Origin: Bacteroidaceae bacterium
Lineage (GTDB): Bacteria > Bacteroidota > Bacteroidia > Bacteroidales > Bacteroidaceae
Assembly: GCA_021443405.1 (NCBI GenBank)
Contig: JABUUA010000109.1
Coordinates: 6,495 to 11,627 of the forward strand
DNA: 5,133 bases
Direction: 5' to 3'
The notes under the pieces were generated by a model. The model worked only from the letters and a program-made list of their open reading frames with translations, was not told the DNA's origin and did not search any database. Below are positions 1 through 5,133 of the stretch, piece by piece; the stretch's first letter is position 1; every line of letters starts with the position of its first letter. The translations under genes and the position numbers were made by a program.

Positions 1-1
1 C

Positions 2-1816
2 GCCATCGGCCCCGCCATCATGATGAAGTTCTGCTGTCTTTTGACAAAGAAATATAACGTTCCCACCGACGTTTCGCTCAACACCATTATGGTGGACGGC
101 ACGGGCATGTGCGGCGCTTGCCGCATCTCGGTCGGAGGCAAGACGAAGTTCGTTTGTGTCGATGGACCGGAATTCGACGGCCATCAAGTGGACTTCGACG
201 AAATGTTGCGCCGCAGCGGAGCCTTCAAGACCGAGGAGAACGAGACCTTAGCCGCTTACCAAGCCGTGCACGGAGAGGAACTGACCACAACCGCAGCCGA
301 CAACGACTGTGCGCTATCGACCAACATCGCCGATGCTTCCACCATGGACACCACCACGCCTTTAGCCGAACTGCTTGACCGCAAGGCTGCATGGCGCGAA
401 GCAGTGCGCAAGAGCACGACGGGTAAAGAGCGCGGCGCCATCGAGCGTTGCGTCATGCCCGAACTTGACCCTGTCTATCGCGCGACAACACGTGTAGAGG
501 AGGTCAACAAAGGCTTGACGGTTGAACAGGCCCTTACGGAAGCCAAGCGTTGTCTCGACTGTCCGAACCCCACGTGCATGCAAGGCTGTCCGGTCAACAT
601 TAACATTCCCTCATTCATCAAGAACATTGAGCGGGGAGAATTCCTCAATGCCGCCCGCGTGCTGAAAGCCACCTCTGCCCTTCCCGCCGTGTGTGGCCGC
701 GTTTGTCCCCAGGAGAAACAGTGCGAAAGCCAGTGTATCCACCTGAAGATGGGCAAACCCGCTGTCGCTATTGGTAATCTGGAGCGCTTTGCCGCCGATT
801 TCGAGCGTGAGAGCGGAAAGATGGCCCTGCCGGAAGTTGCGGAGAGCAACGGCAAGAAGGTGGCAGTCGTAGGCTCAGGCCCAAGCGGATTGAGTTTTGC
901 AGGCGATATGGCCAAGTTGGGTTACGACGTTACTGTCTTCGAGGCGCTGCACGAGATTGGCGGCGTACTTAAATATGGTATTCCCGAATTCCGCCTGCCC
1001 AACAAGATTGTTGACGTGGAGATTCAGGCCCTTGAAAAGATTGGCGTGAAGTTCGTGAAGGATTGCATCATCGGTAAGACCGTATCGGTGAAGGACTTGG
1101 AAGCCCAGGGCTTTGCGGGCGTCTTTGTAGGTTCCGGCGCAGGTCTGCCCAACTTCATGGGCATTCCCGGGGAGAACAGCAACGGCATCATGTCAAGCAA
1201 CGAATACCTCACCCGCGTGAATCTCATGGATGCTTCCGACCCCAACCACGACACGCCCTTACACCGGGCCAAGAGCGTAATGGTGGTCGGTGGTGGTAAC
1301 ACCGCAATGGACTCGTGCCGCACGGCCAAGCGTTTGGGCGCAGAACGCGTCTTCATCGCCTATCGCCGCAGTGAACAAGAGATGCCCGCCCGTTTGGAAG
1401 AGGTGAAACATGCTAAAGAAGAAGGCATTGAGTTCCTTACTCTGCACAATCCCATCGAGTATCATTCCGACGACAAAGGTAATGTCACCGAGGTGGTTCT
1501 GCAAAAGATGGAGTTGGGAGAACCCGACGCTAGCGGTCGTCGCAGCCCACAAGCCATCCCCGGTGCTACGGAGACGATTGCCATCGACCAAGCCATTGTG
1601 GCGGTGGGCGTAAGTCCGAACCCCATCGTTCCTACTTCCATCGAGGGTCTTGAGTTAGGTCGAAAGAACACCATCGTCGTTAACGAGAGCATGCAGACCA
1701 ATATCCCCACCATCTTTGCGGGCGGTGACATCGTTCGCGGTGGCGCTACAGTAATTCTGGCTATGGGCGACGGCCGACGCGCTGCTGCCGCCATGCATGA
1801 CTACTTGTCGAAATAA
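2..1816 (+). CDS. Fused NfnA-NfnB (SudB-SudA) type ferredoxin/NAD(P)H oxidoreductase, 3' part
   Basis: The frame is open from the left edge, so the true start lies outside and the ATG codons at 20 and 23 are internal. Residues here are counted from the codon at 2. The first ~70 residues are the end of an NfnA/SudB (PyrK-like) subunit, with an Asp32/Cys37/Cys40/Cys52 set (nt 95-157) matching the Asp-Cys3 [2Fe-2S] site known in this family. A ~75-residue linker leads into an NfnB/SudA half related to the glutamate synthase small subunit. That half has two four-cysteine [4Fe-4S] motifs (C184, C187, C192, C196 and C231, C235, C241, C245), an FAD-binding VGSGPSG (nt 869-889), an NADPH-binding VGGGNTA (nt 1283-1303) and the C-terminal FAD segment from about nt 1709. 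Family members move electrons between NAD(P)H and ferredoxin or polysulfide in the cytosol, and some bifurcate electrons. Databases often label such fusions as DHOD B subunit/glutamate synthase, but no large glutamate synthase subunit is seen here. Bifurcation is inferred. Confidence 0.9.
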   Translation, partial: AIGPAIMMKFCCLLTKKYNVPTDVSLNTIMVDGTGMCGACRISVGGKTKFVCVDGPEFDGHQVDFDEMLRRSGAFKTEENETLAAYQAVHGEELTTTAADNDCALSTNIADASTMDTTTPLAELLDRKAAWREAVRKSTTGKERGAIERCVMPELDPVYRATTRVEEVNKGLTVEQALTEAKRCLDCPNPTCMQGCPVNINIPSFIKNIERGEFLNAARVLKATSALPAVCGRVCPQEKQCESQCIHLKMGKPAVAIGNLERFAADFERESGKMALPEVAESNGKKVAVVGSGPSGLSFAGDMAKLGYDVTVFEALHEIGGVLKYGIPEFRLPNKIVDVEIQALEKIGVKFVKDCIIGKTVSVKDLEAQGFAGVFVGSGAGLPNFMGIPGENSNGIMSSNEYLTRVNLMDASDPNHDTPLHRAKSVMVVGGGNTAMDSCRTAKRLGAERVFIAYRRSEQEMPARLEEVKHAKEEGIEFLTLHNPIEYHSDDKGNVTEVVLQKMELGEPDASGRRSPQAIPGATETIAIDQAIVAVGVSPNPIVPTSIEGLELGRKNTIVVNESMQTNIPTIFAGGDIVRGGATVILAMGDGRRAAAAMHDYLSK

Positions 1817-2184
1817 TGAATGCACTTTATACCATCCTGCTGCTCATACTAAGCAATGTCTTCATGACGTTTGCTTGGTATGGGCATCTTCGTCTTCAGG
1901 AGGCAGGAGTCAGTAAGTCGTGGCCCTTGATTGCCGTCATCGCATTCTCTTGGATGATTGCCTTCTTTGAATATTGCTGCCAAGTACCGGCGAACCGCAT
2001 CGGTTTTGTGGACAACGGGGGGCCCTTCAACCTTATGCAACTGAAGGTGATTCAGGAAGTCATATCCCTGGTCGTCTTTTGCATCCTGGCCAATGTTATG
2101 TTCCAGGGACAGCAGTTGCAGTGGAATCACCTGGCCGCCCTCGTCTGCCTTGTACTTGCAGTTTACTTTGTATTTATGAAATAA
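1816..2184 (+). CDS. DUF486 / DMT-family small membrane protein
   Basis: This 122-residue protein has about four hydrophobic segments, at residues 4-22, 36-55, 79-97 and 104-120, so it should sit in the inner membrane. The family-typical signatures are AWYGHL (20-25), FEYCCQVPANRIG (51-63) and QLKVIQEVI (75-83), which match DUF486 (PF04342), a half-size relative of the drug/metabolite transporter superfamily. Its length is close to the usual 110-120 residues. The substrate is unknown, and a small-multidrug-resistance-like dimer would be only an analogy. The start is firm: its ATG shares one base with the TAA stop of the upstream oxidoreductase gene (TAATG), which points to translational coupling. 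The next gene starts 4 bases after its stop. Confidence 0.88.
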   Translation: MNALYTILLLILSNVFMTFAWYGHLRLQEAGVSKSWPLIAVIAFSWMIAFFEYCCQVPANRIGFVDNGGPFNLMQLKVIQEVISLVVFCILANVMFQGQQLQWNHLAALVCLVLAVYFVFMK

Positions 2185-2188
2185 TCCG

Positions 2189-3412
2189 ATGAAACGAATT
2201 GCCTTTCTGCTTTGTTTGGTGTGCGCCCTGCCTTCGATGGCACAGAAAAAAAAGGGGGTGCAGCAACCCGCCCTACCTTCCATGACGGTGGAAGAAGCGA
2301 TTGCCGATTACAACTTTAAGGACGCCGAGACGTTGCTCAACGCACAACTTGCCCAGTTACGTAAGAAGAAACAGCCCACCATCGTGCAGGAGAATCAGCT
2401 GGCTTATGTGCACAAAGCATTGCAGAAGATAAATGCAGTGGAACGGGTTTGTTTCATCGACAGCGTCATCGTGCCGCGTCAGCAGGTGCTGAATCACCTT
2501 TGCCTCAGCAACGAAAGTGGCCGCGTGAGTGCCCTCGTCCCGGGAGATTCGCTCGACCGCACCCGTTTTCTCTCGCAACTCGGCGATAAGGCCCTCTTCG
2601 CACAACCCAACGCGGCCGGCCTCCTCCAACTAATGGAACAGGACCTGACCCTTGAGAAATGCGCCCCTCAACCGCTCGCTGGCATCAGCGACCGCACGGG
2701 GGAGAGCCAGAACTATCCCTACATGATGACCGATGGTGCAACGCTTTACTTTGCCGCGCAAGGTGAAGAGAGTTTAGGCGGCTACGACATTTTCATGTCG
2801 CGTTACGACGCTGACACCCACCGCTATCTTACGCCTGAGAATGTGGGAATGCCCTTCAACTCGGCCGCAAACGATTATCTGCTCTGCATCGACGAGTTCT
2901 ACAACATCGGTTGCTTTGTGACGGACCGCAACATGCCCACGGACAAGGTGTGCATTTATTACTTCATCCCCAGCAACACGCGCCGTGTTTACATTGCCGA
3001 CGAGCTGGAGAGCACGCAATTACGCAACTTCGCCCGCATCAACAGCATTAAGGATACCTGGACCGACGAACTGGCAGTTCGCGTCGCGCTTAACCGCCTC
3101 AACGACTGCAGAAGCCAACAAACCCAGGCTGCCGCCCACGACTTCTCGTTCATCTTGGCCGATAATCGCATCTGCTACAGCCTCGAAGATTTCCAATCGC
3201 CTCAGGCAAAAACCTTGGTGAAGCAATGGCAATCCCTCTGTGACGAGCAGACAGAACTGACGAAACAACTGGACAACCTGCGCGCCATCTATCGGTCGTC
3301 AAAGCAAACGACTGGGCCACAAATCATTCAGTCGGAACAACGTCTGGCGCAATTGGCCCTGGCGATTAAGCAGATGGAGAAAGACATCCGCAAGGCCGAG
3401 TTAGGTCTGTAA
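2189..3412 (+). CDS. Exported protein with PD40/WD40-like segment and helical C-terminus, function unknown
   Basis: This 407-residue protein begins with a type I signal peptide: K2 and R3, a hydrophobic core at 4-14, and a likely cut at SMA|Q after residue 18. No lipobox is present, because the cysteines at 9 and 12 lack a G/A/S before them. Residues 32-105 look helical, possibly TPR-like. Residues 172-262 hold PD40-type propeller features: YPYMMTDGATLYFAA, then GGYDIFMSRYD and VGMPFNSAANDY, as seen in the periplasmic WD40-like repeats of Bacteroidota TPR/OmpA-type proteins. Only about one or two blades are visible, fewer than a full propeller, so the rest may be divergent. Residues 341-405 are charged and heptad-like, probably a coiled coil. 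It is predicted to be periplasmic and perhaps structural or binding. Its ATG lies 4 bases after the DUF486 stop with no Shine-Dalgarno, so coupling is likely. I do not recognise a specific function. Confidence 0.8.
   Translation: MKRIAFLLCLVCALPSMAQKKKGVQQPALPSMTVEEAIADYNFKDAETLLNAQLAQLRKKKQPTIVQENQLAYVHKALQKINAVERVCFIDSVIVPRQQVLNHLCLSNESGRVSALVPGDSLDRTRFLSQLGDKALFAQPNAAGLLQLMEQDLTLEKCAPQPLAGISDRTGESQNYPYMMTDGATLYFAAQGEESLGGYDIFMSRYDADTHRYLTPENVGMPFNSAANDYLLCIDEFYNIGCFVTDRNMPTDKVCIYYFIPSNTRRVYIADELESTQLRNFARINSIKDTWTDELAVRVALNRLNDCRSQQTQAAAHDFSFILADNRICYSLEDFQSPQAKTLVKQWQSLCDEQTELTKQLDNLRAIYRSSKQTTGPQIIQSEQRLAQLALAIKQMEKDIRKAELGL
2246..2258 (+). other. A8G5 homopolymer tract with A AAA AAG slippery heptamer
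   Basis: Eight A followed by five G occur right after the predicted signal peptide cleavage site of the exported PD40-like protein. In the reading frame the codons are AAA AAA AAG GGG, so positions 2248-2254 form the A AAA AAG heptamer known from -1 frameshifting in dnaX. A -1 shift would reach TAA at 2317-2319 and give a peptide of roughly 43 residues. Whether slippage occurs is not shown. Confidence 0.5.
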
Positions 3413-3463
3413 GCATCGGACGTCGCTGCTCCCGTCCCCCAACCTTCTATCCTTCAGACAACC

Positions 3464-4333
3464 ATGAAACAATTTGCCGCATCAGAACTCATCATCAATG
3501 GCGACGGAACTGCTTTCCATCTCCACATCCGCCCCGAACATGTGGCCGACAAGATTATATTGGTGGGCGACCCGGGTCGGGTGGATTTGGTGGCCGCGCA
3601 CTTCGACTCGAAGGAATGCGACATTGTAAGTCGTGAGTTTCATACGATTACGGGGTCCTACAAAGGCAAGCGCATCACCGTCATGAGCACAGGAATTGGC
3701 TGCGACAATATCGACATCGCGGTCAACGAACTGGACGCTTTAGTCAACATCGACTTTTCCACCCGCACGGAGAAGCCCACCTTGCGGAGTCTTGACCTGG
3801 TGCGCATCGGCACTTGTGGCGGTCTGCAACCCAACACGCCCGTAGGAACTTATATAAACAGTAGGAAGAGCATCGGCTTCGACGGGCTCCTCAACTTCTA
3901 CGCCGGCCGAAACGACGTCTGTGACCTCGCGTTCGAACGCGCTTTTTGCAAGCACATGCAGTGGAATCCGCTCCTACCCGCCCCTTATGTCATCGATGCG
4001 GATGCCGAACTTTCCGAGCGCATCAGCGGTACGGAGATGGTGAAGGGCGTGACCATTGCTTGCGGCGGTTTCTACGGTCCGCAAGGACGAGAGCTCCGCA
4101 TTCCCTTGGCAGACCCGCTGCAAAACGAGAAGGTGGAGAGCTTCGAATACGAAGGTTGGAAGATAACGAACTTTGAGATGGAGTCGTCGGCCCTCGCCGG
4201 TCTCGCCCGTTTGCTCGGACATCGGGCCACAACTTGTTGCATGGTGGTGGCCAGCCGACTGGTGAAGGCTGTGAACACTGACTATAAAGGAAGCATGGAC
4301 GGCCTTATCCAACTGGTTCTCGACCGCATTTAG
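3464..4333 (+). CDS. Nucleoside phosphorylase, uridine phosphorylase-like
   Basis: This 289-residue protein belongs to the PNP/UDP family (PF01048), which cleaves nucleosides with phosphate to free base and ribose-1-phosphate in the cytosol. The landmarks align with E. coli Udp as I remember it: FHL (His19), phosphate-site GDPGR (35-39), REF (Arg57), RIGT (Arg114, Thr117), base-site FYGPQGR (203-209, with Gln207 and Arg209 spaced as in Udp) and ribose-site NFEMES (236-241). The Gln-x-Arg pair favours uracil nucleosides, so uridine phosphorylase is the likely activity, but the subclass is unproven. It is longer than E. coli Udp (about 253), with an extra stretch around residues 95-110 (DFSTRTEKPTLRS) before RIGT and a longer segment after the base site. 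It follows the exported protein gene after 51 bases and converges with queF. The start is the first ATG, with no clear ribosome binding site. Confidence 0.85.
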   Translation: MKQFAASELIINGDGTAFHLHIRPEHVADKIILVGDPGRVDLVAAHFDSKECDIVSREFHTITGSYKGKRITVMSTGIGCDNIDIAVNELDALVNIDFSTRTEKPTLRSLDLVRIGTCGGLQPNTPVGTYINSRKSIGFDGLLNFYAGRNDVCDLAFERAFCKHMQWNPLLPAPYVIDADAELSERISGTEMVKGVTIACGGFYGPQGRELRIPLADPLQNEKVESFEYEGWKITNFEMESSALAGLARLLGHRATTCCMVVASRLVKAVNTDYKGSMDGLIQLVLDRI

Positions 4334-4341
4334 TTGCCAAT

Positions 4342-4364
4342 ACGGCTTATGGTTTACAAGCCGT
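4342..4364. terminator. Putative bidirectional hairpin between convergent genes
   Basis: ACGGCTT (4342-4348) and AAGCCGT (4358-4364) form a perfect 7-bp inverted repeat around a 9-base loop. It starts 8 bases after the phosphorylase stop and covers the last three sense codons of queF plus its stop, so it could end transcription from both sides. No T-tract follows on either strand, so it is not a canonical intrinsic terminator. It could be a 3'-end stabilising hairpin or chance. Confidence 0.4.
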
Positions 4365-4821
4365 GATGCAACATTCTGAAGTTCGCCATCTCTTCGTATT
4401 TCGTCCCGGGACGGCCGTAGTTGGCATACGGATAAATACTTATGCCACCGCGCGGCGTGAAGATTCCCGTCACTTCTATGTACTTCGGGTCCATCAGCTT
4501 AACGAGGTCCTTCATAATCTTATTGACGCAATCCTCGTGAAAATCGCCGTGGTTGCGGAAACTGAACAGATAGAGCTTCAGACTCTTCGACTCCACCATG
4601 CGCTGGTCCGGCAAGTACGAGATGCGAATCTCCGCAAAATCGGGCTGACCCGTAATGGGACACAGCGAGGTAAATTCGGGGCAATTGAACTGCACCCAGT
4701 AATCATTCTCCGGATGCTTGTTTTCGAAGGTCTCCAACACCTCGGGCGCATAATCCTGTTTGTAGTCGGTTTTGCGGCCCAGCGCCTGCAAGCCCTCGTT
4801 CTCTCTTCCTTGGTTCTCCAT
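4354..4821 (-). CDS. queF: NADPH-dependent preQ0 (7-cyano-7-deazaguanine) reductase, short type
   Basis: QueF reduces the nitrile of preQ0 to preQ1 with NADPH in the cytosol, a step in queuosine tRNA modification. From the chosen start the protein has 155 residues and aligns almost end to end with the short B. subtilis-type enzyme. Visible residues are the nucleophile Cys54 in FTSLCP, Asp61 in GQPDF, the QueF signature ESKSLKLYLFSFRN (77-90) for NADPH binding, and HED (95-97) carrying the substrate-binding Glu96. The frame stays open upstream to an ATG at 4893. I chose 4821 because the family similarity begins there and a perfect Bacteroidota -7 box lies at 4844-4851, between the two candidates. 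No other queuosine genes are in the window. It converges with the nucleoside phosphorylase gene and diverges from the gene at 4912. Confidence 0.96.
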   Translation of the reverse strand: MENQGRENEGLQALGRKTDYKQDYAPEVLETFENKHPENDYWVQFNCPEFTSLCPITGQPDFAEIRISYLPDQRMVESKSLKLYLFSFRNHGDFHEDCVNKIMKDLVKLMDPKYIEVTGIFTPRGGISIYPYANYGRPGTKYEEMANFRMLHHGL

Positions 4822-4843
4822 CTCTTTACAACTTTTATGACTG

Positions 4844-4875
4844 CAAAGATAGCTTTTTTCTTTGGAAATGCCTAA
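4844..4875 (-). promoter_or_regulatory. Putative queF promoter (Bacteroidota type)
   Basis: On the minus strand, 4851-4844 reads TATCTTTG, a full match to the Bacteroidota -7 element TAnnTTTG. Twenty bases upstream, TTAG (4875-4872) is a one-mismatch version of the TTTG -33 element. The box ends 22 bases before the chosen queF ATG, so the leader would be about 15 bases. It would exclude the longer reading frame starting at 4893. No riboswitch fits in such a short leader. Confidence 0.65.
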
Positions 4876-4880
4876 CTTTG
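4873..4880 (+). promoter_or_regulatory. Putative promoter -7 box for the DUF4369-like gene
   Basis: TAACTTTG is a full match to the Bacteroidota -7 consensus TAnnTTTG and lies 31 bases before the ATG at 4912. I see no TTTG at the expected -33 spacing, only a T-rich run at 4854-4863. The call therefore rests on one box and its position in a divergent intergenic region. Confidence 0.5.
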
Positions 4881-4911
4881 TAAAGCAAATCAAAACCTAA
4901 CGTTCAGAAAT

Positions 4912-5133
4912 ATGAAACACGCATCCGCACTCATTCTTGCCTGCATGGCCTTCGCGTTGCAGGCGGAAGCCCAGCATCCTTATGATGTCACGCTCAACAT
5001 GACCACGCCGGCCAGCAAGCTCTACCTCGTTAACTATGAGACGAACACCGTAGTCGACAGCGCCTCCGTGACGAACGGAAGTGTTCGGTTTGTGGGCGCG
5101 TCCGACCTCTTTTCCGAGGAGGTGAGCCTCGCC
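4912..5133 (+). CDS. Exported DUF4369-like protein, probably TlpA/thioredoxin family, 5' part only
   Basis: The frame is open to the right edge and shows 74 residues. It begins with a signal peptide: K2 and H3, a hydrophobic core at 4-16, and AEA|Q with a likely cut after residue 20. The mature part has a short beta-rich pattern, YDVTLNM...KLYLVNYETN...VDSASVTNGSVRFVG, typical of the DUF4369 domain that precedes a thioredoxin-like domain in many Bacteroidota periplasmic disulfide reductases and peroxiredoxin-like proteins. The thioredoxin domain and its CxxC motif would lie beyond the edge, so that part is inference. The first ATG is used. It lies 31 bases after a perfect -7 promoter box and follows an A-rich leader. 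It diverges from queF. Cys11 in LILAC is unlikely to be a lipobox, because only ten residues precede it. Confidence 0.65.
   Translation, partial: MKHASALILACMAFALQAEAQHPYDVTLNMTTPASKLYLVNYETNTVVDSASVTNGSVRFVGASDLFSEEVSLA

Noticed and set aside
20..25. ATG codons at 20 and 23 as the start of the oxidoreductase
   Set aside because: The frame is open to the left edge, and the preceding residues (AIGPAI) continue the NfnA/SudB domain. The start is outside the window.
475..1794. Several minus-strand open frames of 110-146 codons inside the oxidoreductase gene
   Set aside because: They are shadows of a strongly conserved plus-strand gene. They overlap each other and match no known family.
3413..3463. 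Promoter or terminator in the spacer before the nucleoside phosphorylase
   Set aside because: TATCCTTC near 3448 mismatches two fixed positions of TAnnTTTG and has no -33 partner. There is no stable hairpin with a T-run. I see nothing supportable here.
4363..4875. A 170-codon open frame on the + strand opposite queF
   Set aside because: It is a complete shadow of queF, which has family-wide conserved residues. The antisense product resembles no family I know and has no promoter box or leader of its own.
4822..4893. N-terminal extension of queF to the ATG at 4893
   Set aside because: The extra 24 residues lie outside the family's aligned region, and the likely promoter -7 box falls inside this stretch, so the upstream ATG would not be transcribed.
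4939..4947. Lipobox-like LILAC around Cys11 of the DUF4369-like protein
   Set aside because: Only ten residues precede the cysteine, the -2 residue is Leu, and a good AEA|Q cleavage site follows. Signal peptidase I is the better reading.

Overview
The window looks like an ordinary chromosomal stretch from a member of the Bacteroidota, probably Bacteroidales of the Prevotella/Bacteroides type. Four things support this: the fused NfnA-NfnB (SudB-SudA) oxidoreductase gene, the DUF4369-type exported protein at the right edge, start codons with no clear Shine-Dalgarno sequence but A-rich leaders, and two perfect matches to the Bacteroidota -7 promoter element TAnnTTTG. GC content is moderate to slightly high by eye, and the reading frames look alike in composition. 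The genus is inferred, not shown. No phage, transposon, CRISPR array, tRNA or rRNA is visible, and no non-coding stretch exceeds about 100 bases.

Left block, + strand. The 3' three quarters or so of a fused Nfn-type flavoprotein/iron-sulfur oxidoreductase runs from the left edge to 1816. Its stop codon overlaps the start of a small four-helix membrane protein (DUF486, 1816-2184). After a 4-base gap comes an exported 407-residue protein with a PD40/WD40-like propeller segment and a helical C-terminus (2189-3412). This spacing indicates one transcript with coupled translation. After a 51-base spacer a uridine-phosphorylase-like nucleoside phosphorylase follows on the same strand (3464-4333). 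It may belong to the same transcript, since the spacer shows no terminator and no convincing promoter.

Right block. queF (preQ0 reductase of queuosine biosynthesis) lies on the minus strand at 4354-4821 and converges on the phosphorylase. The 20-base gap between them holds part of a perfect 7-bp inverted repeat that also covers the queF stop codon. Upstream of queF is a 90-base divergent intergenic region. It carries a perfect -7 box on each strand, one for queF and one for the gene to the right. That gene (4912 to the right edge) encodes the N-terminus of an exported DUF4369-like protein, probably a TlpA/thioredoxin-family member.

Together the genes are housekeeping functions: redox balance between ferredoxin, NADH and NADPH, pyrimidine nucleoside salvage, and tRNA modification, with two uncharacterised envelope proteins tied to the redox gene. 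I found no convincing new multi-gene system. The observations most worth a second look are the tight coupling of the two uncharacterised envelope genes to the Nfn gene, an A8G5 tract containing a slippery heptamer at the signal-peptide junction of the propeller protein, and the closely packed divergent promoters.
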